Numbered from the stretch's first letter, positions 37,450-45,449 are shown. The stretch: DNA of 64,000 bases from Xanthomonas indica (GCF_040529045.1 NZ_CP131914.1:3952501-4016500); one strand, 5' to 3'. Notes: generated by a model from the sequence alone, not told the origin. Numbers and translations are program-made.

Positions 37450-37580
37450 GGGGTCAGGTTGACTTCCTAAGTGAAACACGCGGTCCAGCCAAGACCCGTT
37501 GCTTCGCAGGCATAGGCCCGCACGCCACCCACGCAAAGGATCCAACTCATTCGATAAGTGAACCTAGCCCCGTTAGTCCC
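37450..37580 (+). repeat. Island repeat R2 (~130 bp, MITE-like)
   Basis: It starts GGGGTCAGGTTGACTTCC and ends AAGTGAACCTAGCCCCGTTAG; the outer 16 bases are near-perfect inverted ends. The internal TGCTTCGCAGGCAT and GATCCAACTCA match R1. The remaining gap to the methyltransferase gene (37581-37799) shows no gene I can support. Confidence 0.82.
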
Positions 37581-37799
37581 GTCATCGGCACCGCCCGAAT
37601 GGCGTGGCGGGCACCAAGGCAGAATCAACAACAGCCGAGCCGACCGCTTGCTAAGCACTTGTTCCTCAAAGACTTTTTTGAAAGGCATAGAGCCCACCCT
37701 TCCCTACCTGACCATCCAGTGGCCTAATAAGGCAAATGGCATACGCCAGCGTTCTCTAGGGATGAGACAAGGAAGCTGAACAATGCCGCCCCCCGCCTT

Positions 37800-38750
37800 A
37801 TGAAGAAACAAATGGCTACCGCTACTCGTTCCAGAGGAGTTGCCCCAAGCAAGGCAACCGAGCCACTGCGCATGCAGTTCCCTAGCAACTCTCCGACCAA
37901 GCACACAGAACTCTACTTGGCCGATGCGATCCAATGGATGTCCGAGCGCGAGGAGTGCTCCATCCATGCCATTGTCACCGACCCTCCTTACGGCTTGGTC
38001 GAGTTCGACGAGAAACATGTGGACAAGATGCGAGGGGGCTCGGGTGGGGTGTGGCGCATTCCGCCCTCGTTTGACGGAGCCAAGAGGGCACCGCTCCCAC
38101 GCTTTACCACTCTCACAGCGAAGGACCGCGAGAGGCTCACTACCTTCTTCAAAGCGTTTGCCTATCAGGCCGGGCGCATTCTTGTGCCTGGCGGCCACAT
38201 TGTCATGGCATCCAATCCACTTGTATCGACAACTACATTTGCATCCATTGAGACGGCAGGCTTTGAAAAGCGTGGAGAACTGATTCGCGTCGTTAAGACT
38301 CTACGCGGAGGAGACAGGCCGAAGGGTTCTGAAGAAGAATATCCTAACGTATCCGTCATGCCTCGATCATGCTGGGAACCTTGGGGGATTTTCCGCAAGC
38401 CCATTGACCAAAACACCGTCGCGGCTAATCTGCGCAAATGGGGTACTGGCGGTTTCCGCAGGGTTTCCGACGATGAGCCTTTCCGAGATCTCATAGAGGT
38501 GGCACCTGCTCGAGACCCTGAGCGAGCCTTAGCGCCCCACCCATCCATCAAGCCGCAACGCCTGATGCGCTACATCGTTCGTGGCGTGCTGCCTGTGGGC
38601 GAAGGCATCATTTATGACCCATTTTCGGGCAGCGGCTCGACCCTTGCTGCTGCTAGCCATCTTGGGCTGAAAGCAATCGGGACGGAGCGCGACCCCATTT
38701 ATTACACAATGGCATCGCAAGCCATTCCTAGGCTGGCAAAAATCGCGTGA
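37800..38750 (+). CDS. DNA methyltransferase, beta-type (N6-adenine or N4-cytosine)
   Basis: This 316-residue enzyme has motif IV DPPYG at residues 61-65 ahead of motif I DPFSGSGSTLAAA at residues 273-285. That order defines the beta class of amino-methyltransferases. GRILVPGGHIVMAS and HPSIKPQRLMRYIVRGV fit motifs between them. It should methylate adenine N6 or cytosine N4 at a specific site and protect against the nuclease encoded next. The start is uncertain: in-frame ATG codons exist at 37800, 37812 and 37872, and none has a strong ribosome binding site. The stop TGA overlaps the GTG start of the nuclease gene. Confidence 0.85.
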   Translation: MKKQMATATRSRGVAPSKATEPLRMQFPSNSPTKHTELYLADAIQWMSEREECSIHAIVTDPPYGLVEFDEKHVDKMRGGSGGVWRIPPSFDGAKRAPLPRFTTLTAKDRERLTTFFKAFAYQAGRILVPGGHIVMASNPLVSTTTFASIETAGFEKRGELIRVVKTLRGGDRPKGSEEEYPNVSVMPRSCWEPWGIFRKPIDQNTVAANLRKWGTGGFRRVSDDEPFRDLIEVAPARDPERALAPHPSIKPQRLMRYIVRGVLPVGEGIIYDPFSGSGSTLAAASHLGLKAIGTERDPIYYTMASQAIPRLAKIA

Positions 38751-39865
38751 ATAGCTCGCAGTCAATTACACCGAAAAAAATTCTTGAAGATGTCAAGGCA
38801 AACTTCTTTGGCGGACAGAGGCGAAAGTTTCTTCCAGGCCTACTAATTGCTCTTATTCGCTTTCTTCGCAACCTGAAAGCAACTGGCGGCAAATACGCTT
38901 CGCTGGAAGAATTCCATAAAGATTTTCCGCTGGTGACCGTCACAAGCAAGGGCGGGGGCGTTAACACTTTTACCGTGCTAGTGAATGGCAAGAGTTCGGC
39001 AATCCGGAAAGAGTATGACAAGATTGCCGACTTCTTCCGAAACGAAAAGCATCGCTACGATTTCCCCAGTTCGGCTCCCCATGCCACCCAAGCGTGGAGA
39101 GACTACATTTCCTGGATCGAGGCAATTCTCTCTTTTGATGACCCATCTCTAGACGCTTTGGAAAAGGATGTCATTGATTATGTCCTAGACTCTCTTCCCT
39201 CCCAAGCGATTGATCCATCGACTGTTAAACGCGAGCCGCCACTCTTCTTGCTCTACCTTCAAAACTTTGATTTGACCAGCAAGGCGGGAGAACCGACAGG
39301 GGCCGCTTATCAGGGAACTGTTTTTGGCTATATACGTGCCGACGCGCCTCACCTCCAAGTAGAGGTTGGTAAAGTTCGGACGGGCTCGAAGCGTGAGAAG
39401 AGAGTCGGAGACATCGACGCAAGGGATGGCGAGAAGCTAGTTCTCTCAGCTGAGGTCAAACAATATGTGGTAGGCGACAAGGACCTCGGTGAATTCGGTG
39501 AATTTTCCCAGCTCATTGCCCAGCACCAAGCGCTAGGGTTGGTGGTTGCACTTGGCTTTAAAGACGACGCTTCCAAGAAAATTGCCGAGATGGGACTCGA
39601 GCCGCTTTCTCGCGATGACCTTATTGAGCGCGTTAGAATCTGGGATCCACTCAAACAGAGGATCGCCATTAGCGCAATTATGTACTACGCCAACTTCAGA
39701 GAGCAAAATTCCGTCCTTTACGAGCGCATACAAAATTTTATTGCAGAAGCTGAAGTCGCCAATACGGCTAAATTGGCAATAGAATCTATTTCCCCCAAGG
39801 AGATCGAAGTCGATGATCAAGAATATCCAGATTCGGGGACCGGTGAAGGGGCCAAGCTCACTTAA
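38747..39865 (+). CDS. Restriction endonuclease candidate, PD-(D/E)XK type
   Basis: This 372-residue protein starts at a GTG that overlaps the methyltransferase stop (GTGA). The middle holds VGDIDARDGEKLVLSAEVKQ. Asp222/Asp224 followed by Glu236-Val-Lys238 fits the D-(x)n-E-x-K active site of PD-(D/E)XK nucleases. The N-terminal half (FLPGLLIALIRFLRNLKATGG) looks helical and may bind DNA. No ATPase or helicase motifs are present, so a Type II enzyme is most likely. Pairing with the methyltransferase through an overlap supports a restriction-modification system. I do not recognise a named isoschizomer. Composition is lower in GC than the flanks. Confidence 0.7.
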   Translation: MNSSQSITPKKILEDVKANFFGGQRRKFLPGLLIALIRFLRNLKATGGKYASLEEFHKDFPLVTVTSKGGGVNTFTVLVNGKSSAIRKEYDKIADFFRNEKHRYDFPSSAPHATQAWRDYISWIEAILSFDDPSLDALEKDVIDYVLDSLPSQAIDPSTVKREPPLFLLYLQNFDLTSKAGEPTGAAYQGTVFGYIRADAPHLQVEVGKVRTGSKREKRVGDIDARDGEKLVLSAEVKQYVVGDKDLGEFGEFSQLIAQHQALGLVVALGFKDDASKKIAEMGLEPLSRDDLIERVRIWDPLKQRIAISAIMYYANFREQNSVLYERIQNFIAEAEVANTAKLAIESISPKEIEVDDQEYPDSGTGEGAKLT

Positions 39866-39953
39866 GCTTGTTACAGCCAAAAGCAGTTGACACCCCCAAA
39901 AACCAGTAGCACCATCCCCTCTAAGGAGCGTAGAAACTCCTCTCATAGCGGCC

Positions 39954-40000
39954 CCCACCTCCGTCAAACCGGTGGGTTTTTTGTGCCTGTTCGCAGGCAC
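39954..40000 (+). terminator. Terminator followed by a second stem-loop in the symE leader
   Basis: CCCACC...GGTGGG followed by six Ts (39954-39982) is a Rho-independent terminator for the restriction genes. Next to it GTGCCTG-TTCG-CAGGCAC (39983-40000) is a perfect 7-bp stem with a UUCG tetraloop. More small hairpins follow up to 40120, so the gap 39866-40143 looks like a structured RNA leader. Confidence 0.7.
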
Positions 40001-40143
40001 ACTCCGATGCGCTGTCTGCGTCGGGAGGGCGGCGAATACAACACCCTTCGGGGAAATAAGCCCGCCGTCTATGAGGGGTTTCTAACCTCCCGACATCCCG
40101 TCGCCCTTCGGCGCGGGTTTCTGTCTGCCAAGGAGGCTGTGCC

Positions 40144-40503
40144 ATGCGTCAACCGTCACCCCGCCCCGCCGCTCCCTGCAAGCGCATGTCGCACAAGCAT
40201 CGCCACTGCCCGCAGTGGACGATCGTCGAGTCGTCGCTCATCCCCATGCTGACACCCGAACAGGTCGCCGCCGCCAACGCCGCCGATCTTGCCCGCGCCT
40301 CGCGACCGCCCCGCCGCCCACGCCCGCCACAGCAGTGCACCGTCGGCTGCGGCCACTCCGCCAACGGCAAGCGCACGCCCGCGCTGCGCCTGGGTGGCCG
40401 CTGGATGGAAGAACTGGGCTTCACCATCGGCAGTACGCTGCGCGTGCAGGTGCGCGACGGCGAACTGGTGGTGAGCGTGGCCAGAGAAACGGGGTCAGAT
40501 TGA
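40144..40503 (+). CDS. symE: SymE-family toxin-like protein
   Basis: This 119-residue protein has a variable, Pro/Arg-rich N-terminal half and ends with PALRLGGRWMEELGFTIGS, then RVQVRDGELVVSV. That segment is the SymE domain (AbrB-like swapped-hairpin fold), found in the E. coli SOS-induced type I toxin SymE. AAGGAGGCTGTGCC precedes the ATG. The reading frame runs into island repeat R3, and the last residues (ETGSD) and stop come from it, so the original C-terminus may have differed. Regulation by an antisense RNA, as for SymR, is possible but not visible. It follows the restriction genes, and symE genes often neighbour restriction loci. Confidence 0.75.
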   Translation: MRQPSPRPAAPCKRMSHKHRHCPQWTIVESSLIPMLTPEQVAAANAADLARASRPPRRPRPPQQCTVGCGHSANGKRTPALRLGGRWMEELGFTIGSTLRVQVRDGELVVSVARETGSD

Positions 40504-40624
40504 CTTCCCGCGTAGAGCTGACCGGTTACAAGATCCAAGCGAAGACAAGGTACTTAGTAAGTATTAGGCCCACATACAGCCCCGCAAAACATCCAACTCA
40601 ACGGAACCTGACCCCGTTAGTCCA
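40491..40624 (+). repeat. Island repeat R3 (~134 bp, MITE-like)
   Basis: It starts GGGGTCAGATTGACTTCC and ends GGAACCTGACCCCGTTAG. It shares ACATCCAACTCA and the GTTAGTCC right flank with R2, but the middle has diverged more. It overlaps the 3' end of symE. A leader region without a gene follows to 40751. Confidence 0.8.
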
Positions 40625-40751
40625 GGGCTGAGATCTCGCTCTGGTCTAGCTGAACGGCTTATCTTGTAGACAAATGTCACCAGGTGTTGTGGCTGGTTAG
40701 GGATGGGAATAGCGTGTTGGTGTAAGCGCCTATCCGCCATGGAAGATCACC

Positions 40752-41207
40752 ATGAACCTCGCAAAGAACCTGCTGAAAGTTGTATTCGCGGCTCAGCTTC
40801 TCTTTGCCCCGTTTTTCGCCGGCGCTGCCCCCTCGTCGCCATTCATCATCACGACCACGGCAACCTATGCCGACAAGTCTCCTGAGCAGCAGGCGGTTGT
40901 GGCTTGGCTTCGGCAGCATGCTCAGTATGTAAACGGGCATCTGATCGGGGAGTTCGATAAGCTGCAGGACGTTACCGTCACATATACCCGTACAACGGAC
41001 GGTCGTGTACGCCCGCAGTCGCCTGGGGATGGCCCGCCGGGCCCGCTACCGCCCGGACAGCCCGGAGACACGTATTCGGTCTCGAACTGCAGTGGTGGCG
41101 TCTCCCAGTCGTGGAGCTACAAGTTCGTTTCTGGCTCGAACGGAGGCACTTGGGTGTTGGTCGACTACAAGTACGCTAGGAAAGCCTGCGGCTCCGAAGG
41201 GGCTTGA
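40752..41207 (+). CDS. Small exported protein of unknown function
   Basis: This 151-residue protein has a clear Sec signal peptide (KNLLKVVFAAQLLFAPFFAGA). The mature part contains a Pro/Gly-rich stretch (GDGPPGPLPPGQPGD) and two cysteines (SNCSGG and KACGSEG) that could form a disulfide. GGAAG lies before the ATG. No family is recognised. It stands alone and is closed by a strong terminator, so it is probably monocistronic. Its composition is intermediate between the island and the core genome. Confidence 0.75.
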   Translation: MNLAKNLLKVVFAAQLLFAPFFAGAAPSSPFIITTTATYADKSPEQQAVVAWLRQHAQYVNGHLIGEFDKLQDVTVTYTRTTDGRVRPQSPGDGPPGPLPPGQPGDTYSVSNCSGGVSQSWSYKFVSGSNGGTWVLVDYKYARKACGSEGA

Positions 41208-41251
41208 GCTAAGCGTAGGTCGACATCTGCGGCAAGTATCTGCGAACAAGA

Positions 41252-41275
41252 AAAACGGGCCTAAGGGCCCGTTTT
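41252..41275. terminator. Bidirectional Rho-independent terminator
   Basis: AAAACGGGCC and GGCCCGTTTT form a perfect 10-bp stem with a 4-base loop, A-rich on the left and T-rich on the right. It ends the exported-protein gene and can also serve the opposing strand. Confidence 0.85.
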
Positions 41276-41430
41276 CTTTGCTGAAATCTTAGCCTGACAG
41301 GCAACCTGTCGGTCCAGATCACCGGCACTACCTCCCAGGCTGCCTACCAACGAAGCGGCCGGTCGCCGTTCGAATTGCTCCAACAGCTGCCGCGGTCGGT
41401 AGAACAGCACCGATCGCTCGGGCATCTCCG

Positions 41431-42438
41431 TCAGATCGACAAGCACAGCTTCCCAAAATGCTTCCCCGCCGCCTGATGCGCGAACGCATCGGCGATGTCT
41501 TCCAGTGAAAAGGTCTGATCGACCACCGGCTTGATGCCGGTCGCGTCGAGGGCGCGGACCATGTCGCGCTGGTGGCTGCGGCTGCCGACGATCAGGCCCT
41601 GCAGGGTCTGGTGGCGTTGCATCAGCGCCACCGTCGGCACCTGGCCGGCAATGCCGGTCAGCACGCCGATCAGGGCGATGTGGCCGCCGATGCGGCAGGC
41701 CTGGATGGATTGCCCCAGGGTGTCGGGGCCGCCCACTTCGATCACCACGTCGACGCCGCGGCCGTTGGTGTAGTCGAGCACCTTGGCCGCCCAGTCGGTG
41801 TCGCGCCGGTAATTGATGGTGAAATCGGCGCCCAGCGCCTGCGCACGCGCCAGCTTCTCGTCGGAGGACGAGGTGGCGATCACCGTGGCGCCCATGTGCT
41901 TGGCGAACTGCAGGGCGAAGATCGACACGCCGCCGGTGCCGAGCACCAGCACGGTGTCGCCGGCCTTCAGGTGCGCGTCCACCACCAGTGCGCGCCAGGC
42001 GGTGAGCCCCGCGGTGGTCAGCGTCGCCGCTTCGGCGTGGCTGTAGCCGCGCGGTGCGTGCGTGAACCAGTGCGCGGGACGAACGACGTATTCGCGTGCA
42101 TAGCCGTCGACGCCATCGCCGGGCACGGTGGCGAAATCGGCGATGGTCGGCCCGCCATCCAGCCAGGTCGGGAAGAACGTCGAGACGACCGCGTCGCCCA
42201 CGGCAAACTCGTCCACGCCTTCGCCCACCGCCTCCACCACGCCGGCACCGTCGGACATCGGGATGCGGCCGTCGGCGCTGGGCATGCGGCCGGTCACCAC
42301 GCCCAGGTCGTGGAAGTTGAGCGAGCTGGCATGCACGCGCACGCGGAGTTCGCCGGCGCTCGGCTGGCCGGGATCGGGCAGATCGACGAGGCGGAGGTTC
42401 TCGAGGCCAGCGGGCTGGCGCAAGGTAATGGCTTTCAT
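41431..42438 (-). CDS. Medium-chain dehydrogenase, quinone oxidoreductase type
   Basis: This 335-residue cytoplasmic enzyme is of the MDR superfamily. Motifs are SSLNFHDLGVVTGRMP, PMSDGAGVVEAVGEGVDEFAVGD, and TAGLTAWRALV. VLVLGTGGVSIFALQFAKHMGA is the NAD(P) Rossmann loop, and EVGGPDTLGQSIQACRIGGHIALIGVL follows. The structural zinc cysteine cluster is absent, so it is closer to NADPH:quinone reductases than to classical zinc alcohol dehydrogenases. The start at 42438 is preceded by GAAGGA. It is divergent from an HxlR-type regulator, which probably controls it in response to an electrophile or quinone. Confidence 0.85.
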   Translation of the reverse strand: MKAITLRQPAGLENLRLVDLPDPGQPSAGELRVRVHASSLNFHDLGVVTGRMPSADGRIPMSDGAGVVEAVGEGVDEFAVGDAVVSTFFPTWLDGGPTIADFATVPGDGVDGYAREYVVRPAHWFTHAPRGYSHAEAATLTTAGLTAWRALVVDAHLKAGDTVLVLGTGGVSIFALQFAKHMGATVIATSSSDEKLARAQALGADFTINYRRDTDWAAKVLDYTNGRGVDVVIEVGGPDTLGQSIQACRIGGHIALIGVLTGIAGQVPTVALMQRHQTLQGLIVGSRSHQRDMVRALDATGIKPVVDQTFSLEDIADAFAHQAAGKHFGKLCLSI

Positions 42439-42542
42439 GGGCACGACATCCTTCGAAAAAGTGGCGAGGGGCGGCGCCGCATCGGTTGCAGCGAAGCCGC
42501 GTTGCAGGCATTGTCGGGATGCACTTCCTGCATCGCAAGAAC

Positions 42543-42580
42543 GTACAATTTTCGCAGGTACTATCAATTCTGTAGGTATA
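42543..42580. promoter_or_regulatory. Divergent promoter/operator region of dehydrogenase and HxlR gene
   Basis: In an AT-rich patch between the two genes, GTAC repeats at 42543 and 42558 and two GTAGGTA/GCAGGTA-like words at 42554 and 42572 recur about 15-18 bp apart. HxlR-type regulators often bind GTAC-containing repeats. No clear -35/-10 pair can be assigned. Confidence 0.4.
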
Positions 42581-42586
42581 AAGACC

Positions 42587-42973
42587 ATGCGTCTGAAACG
42601 TCTGGATGGCAAGAGCGGCTGCGCGGTCGAAGTCACGCTTTCGGTGATCGGCGGGGTGTGGAAGCCGGTGATCCTGTTCCACCTGCTCTCCGGCAAGAAG
42701 CGCTTCATGGAACTGACGCGCCTGATTCCCAATGCCACGCAGCGCATGCTGACCCTGCAGTTGCGCGAGCTCGAGGAGGACGGCGTCATCGTGCGGCACG
42801 TCTATCCGCAGGTGCCGCCCAAGGTCGAATATGCGCTGACACCGCTCGGCGCATCCCTCGCGCCGGTGCTGATCAGCCTGCGCGAATGGGGCGAGTCGTA
42901 CCGCAGCAGCGAGATGTCGCGCGCGCCGGCCGACGCGCCGGAATGCGTGCGCGGCGTAGCGACGGCTACTTGA
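42587..42973 (+). CDS. HxlR-family transcriptional regulator
   Basis: This 128-residue winged-helix protein has the HxlR pattern: Cys12 near the N-terminus, then VIGGVWKPVILFHLLSGKKRF, LTRLIPNATQRMLTLQLRELEEDGVI, and VEYALTPLGASL. Members with a conserved N-terminal Cys sense quinones, aldehydes or oxidants (YodB, HypR). The divergent dehydrogenase is the natural target. The start at ATG 42587 is chosen because the longer frame overlaps the dehydrogenase gene and lacks homologous sequence. Confidence 0.87.
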   Translation: MRLKRLDGKSGCAVEVTLSVIGGVWKPVILFHLLSGKKRFMELTRLIPNATQRMLTLQLRELEEDGVIVRHVYPQVPPKVEYALTPLGASLAPVLISLREWGESYRSSEMSRAPADAPECVRGVATAT

Positions 42974-43203
42974 TTCGGGCAGAAGCTTCCAGAAAACGGG
43001 CGCACGCTTCACGAGGCGACGTCGGCGTGGGCAGGAAGCACGCCGTGACGTAGCGAATCGCCGCTTGTGGAGAGCGACACCGCTGCAGATGCAAGATCAA
43101 GCGACGCTAGTGAGCCTTCAATCGCGAAGGGCTGCCTATTGGCAGACGTCAACGATCATGCGCTGCGATCAACGAGGTCTCCCGACTACCGAGCTTGGAA
43201 GGC
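42974..43203. other. Gap without a gene
   Basis: No open frame with a family motif and no clear terminator is visible on either strand between the HxlR gene and the repeat at 43204. Confidence 0.5.
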
Positions 43204-43226
43204 GTCGGGACTGAAGTCCCTCCCAC
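43204..43226 (-). repeat. REP-like repeat, family B, fused to a decayed rebB copy
   Basis: A reverse-oriented GGGAGGGACTTCAGTCCC unit. It lies exactly where similarity of the neighbouring remnant to RebB stops. Confidence 0.85.
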
Positions 43227-43436
43227 AAGGGGCATAGCAAACACACCGCAAGTCGCCTGCGCCAGCGTGGCCGGCAGCGGTGGGGCTGACACAGCATCCT
43301 CGAATAGCGTGCCGACCGAATGCGCCAAGCTCTTGTCGAGGGACGTCATCGCCTGTACCGGCGCTTCGCCAATGCCCTTGGCGTTGGGCAGGGTGACGGC
43401 GTCGGCGACCTGGTTATTGACTGCAGTGGATAGGCC
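43227..43436 (-). pseudogene. Decayed RebB-like R-body gene
   Basis: Read on the minus strand, STAVNNQVADAVTLPNAKGI, GEAPVQAM, LAHSVGTLFEDAVSA and TLAQA align with the intact RebB gene beside it. A TAG lies directly upstream in frame and no start codon remains. The 3' part is replaced by a palindromic repeat. It is therefore a dead paralogue, which shows that rebB was duplicated here. Confidence 0.7.
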
Positions 43437-43507
43437 CTAGAACGGTCCTAGTCAGTCAGGAAACTGCATCGCTACCGCCGTCTTGCGACGGCGTTAGCGT
43501 GCATGGT

Positions 43508-43834
43508 TTACGGCTGCTTGAACGCGTTGAGCACGGTCAGCAGGCTGGTGAGGTTGTCGGACACGCCGGTCTGCGCGACCTTCTCGGTGGCGCCGGCGGC
43601 GGCGGTCGAGTCGAGACTGTAGATCTGCATGACGCCCTGGTTGGCCACGGCCTGCGCCAAGGTGTTCCGTTGCTGCTGCGCGGAGACCGCGTTCCCGAAC
43701 AGGATACCCGTCGAGTGCGCCATGCTCTGGTAAATCGACGCCATCGCGAAGGCCGGTGCCTCGCCGATGACCTTCACATTCGACTGGGTGACCGCATCGG
43801 TGATCTGGTCGTTGACCGCGGTGGGAAATGCCAT
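43508..43834 (-). CDS. rebB: RebB-family R-body protein
   Basis: This 108-residue protein starts MAFPTAVNDQITDAVTQSNV and continues KVIGEAPAFAMASIYQSMAH and AVSAQQQRNTLAQA. That is the core pattern of RebB, the structural subunit of refractile bodies. R-bodies are rolled protein ribbons that unroll on a trigger and can break membranes; in Caedibacter they deliver toxicity, and in Azorhizobium they affect the plant host. The start has AGGAGCGAC upstream, the same form as for the gene at 45449. Length fits the family. Two more genes upstream on the same strand probably belong to the cluster. Confidence 0.85.
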   Translation of the reverse strand: MAFPTAVNDQITDAVTQSNVKVIGEAPAFAMASIYQSMAHSTGILFGNAVSAQQQRNTLAQAVANQGVMQIYSLDSTAAAGATEKVAQTGVSDNLTSLLTVLNAFKQP

Positions 43835-44209
43835 GTAGTCGCTCCTGGGTTGGGGTACGGCCCACGCCGTACGATCTCTGAAAACGGGACAGTGCAAAAA
43901 CTGCGGAACCATGTGCGGCGTTTGACTCACCAACCACGTCGCGATATGGGCGCGACGAAGGAACATCGGCCACGATGCGCCGCCACAGCAGCCGGTGCGT
44001 ATTGCTACCGCTGCGGGGTGTATCCCCTGGCGGCATCCGCTGCCACGCAATGCGATCCACCAAAACGGCAGACGAACGAGCTACTGTCCGCGACGTGGCG
44101 CCAGGCTGGATCGCTGCTGGCACGCAGCCATGTGCATCGCGCGCCGTGGCGCAAGGCCTTGGCGCACGCCGCAAAGCACACCATGCCTGTGAAAAAACAC
44201 ACGCACGGC
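43835..44209. other. Gap within the R-body cluster with a hairpin
   Basis: No gene is supported. GTACGGC-CCAC-GCCGTAC (43855-43872) is a perfect stem-loop just upstream of the rebB ribosome binding site on the minus strand. It may mark an mRNA processing point or a separate promoter region. Confidence 0.5.
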
Positions 44210-44773
44210 TCAGGCAGCGGGAGGCGGCGATGGCGCCCCCGGATCCACCGCCGGCGCGTCCGCGATGAGCCCCTGCGCACGCGCCGCCTCGACCACCGCC
44301 TGCATCTGCTGGGCCAAGGTCGCGAACTCGCGCTCGAAGCACGCGCGCACTTCGGCCTGCACGAGATTGGCCAAGCGATCGGCGATCTGCGACATCACAA
44401 TGTGGTTGCTACCACCCTCGCCGCTCTGCGGTGGACGCAACTGGCCCGGTCGTAACTGGTCTAGCGAATTGGCCGACTGGACCGCCTTGAGCACCGCCGC
44501 TTCGCTGGCCGCGGTGGCGCCGTCAAGCGCGCTCCTGCTGTTCTGCATCGTCTGCTGCATCTGCTGGATCAACCCTTTCACGCGCTCGCGCTCCGCATCG
44601 ATCAGCGACGACGACGCGCTGGCCGTTTCGGCGGCAGGCGCTACCGGCGGTGCGGACGATTCTGATGCGAAGCGCCGCAGTTGCTCCTCCTCGAGAGGAA
44701 GTAGCGGACGACGCAACCAGCTCTCGGTGAGCTGGCGCAGCGTGGCGAAATCGGATGCTTGGTTGTCTTGCAT
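44210..44773 (-). CDS. R-body cluster protein of unknown function
   Basis: This 187-residue protein starts MQDNQASDFATLRQLTESWL and is rich in Ala, Gln and Glu. Long helical stretches (RERVKGLIQQMQQTMQNSRS, then RLANLVQAEVRACFEREFATLAQQMQAVV) suggest a coiled coil. It has no signal peptide or known domain. GGGGAG lies before the ATG. Position between two Reb-like genes and the same strand suggest a role in R-body assembly, as an accessory or RebC/RebD-like protein, but sequence alone does not show it. It ends with a Pro/Ala tail. Confidence 0.65.
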   Translation of the reverse strand: MQDNQASDFATLRQLTESWLRRPLLPLEEEQLRRFASESSAPPVAPAAETASASSSLIDAERERVKGLIQQMQQTMQNSRSALDGATAASEAAVLKAVQSANSLDQLRPGQLRPPQSGEGGSNHIVMSQIADRLANLVQAEVRACFEREFATLAQQMQAVVEAARAQGLIADAPAVDPGAPSPPPAA

Positions 44774-44843
44774 GGTGCTCCCCTGCGTGTGGTGAAACCG
44801 GTGGTGCGAACGGCCTAGGTGGACGCGGACTTGCGGCCGCGCA

Positions 44844-45449
44844 TCAGGTCCGTGTGCTTGGCGATGCGCTGGTCGATCTTGTCGATGGCGAAGTCGCGGA
44901 CTCGGTCTCCAGCGCGCCGGCAGCGGCCGCGACCGCCGCGGCGGCGCCGACCAGCACGTCGGTGGCCAGCACGCCCAGCGCATCCTCGGCGGCCTGCTCC
45001 ATCCTGTTCTCGGCCAGGTTTTTGAGCAGCACGCTCTGGCTGGCCAGCGCCGTCTTGCTGACGCCGTCGAAATAGACCGCCGCCGATTGCGCGACCAGGC
45101 CTGGCGCCTGTCTGATCAGCGTGTTCGAGCCGCCCTCAACCTGCGTCGGTGCATAGGCCATGGTTTCGGCATTGCTGCGCTCGATCTTGCTGTCGAGCGC
45201 GTCGCAGGCCAGCCCTGCCGCCTCGGGCTGCGCGAGCAGGTGTGCATCGAGCGTCTTCAGCATGGATGGCGGCGTTGGCGACACGGGCGCCGATGCGGCG
45301 GCTGCCGCGTCGGCCCGCTCGCCGACCTCGCCGCGATCGGTCGCCGTTGCAACCGGTGTCGTGGCAGAGGCTCCGGTGGACGCCGCCGGTGGCGCGGACA
45401 CCGTCGCCGCTTCGATGATCTGTGCATTGGCGCCGTTGGGAACTGCCAT
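44844..45449 (-). CDS. R-body-related protein, probable C-terminal frameshift
   Basis: This 201-residue protein starts MAVPNGANAQIIEAATVSAP, echoing the RebB N-terminus, and has AGGAGCG upstream. After an Ala/Pro-rich linker comes an Ala-rich helical part (LVAQSAAVYFDGVSKTALAS and LATDVLVGAAAAVAAAAG). The annotated end (SATSPSTRSTSASPSTRT) looks out of frame. The frame one base over gives DRVRDFAIDKIDQRIAKHTD, then LMRGRKSAST, with a stop at 44815-44817, and looks coding. A single lost base near 44905-44910 would explain this. Function is inferred from position in the cluster. Confidence 0.6.
   Translation of the reverse strand: MAVPNGANAQIIEAATVSAPPAASTGASATTPVATATDRGEVGERADAAAAASAPVSPTPPSMLKTLDAHLLAQPEAAGLACDALDSKIERSNAETMAYAPTQVEGGSNTLIRQAPGLVAQSAAVYFDGVSKTALASQSVLLKNLAENRMEQAAEDALGVLATDVLVGAAAAVAAAAGALETESATSPSTRSTSASPSTRT

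Noticed and set aside
41261-43012. Large minus-strand frame that covers the dehydrogenase and HxlR genes
   Set aside because: The dehydrogenase motifs are in another frame, and the HxlR gene is clear on the plus strand.
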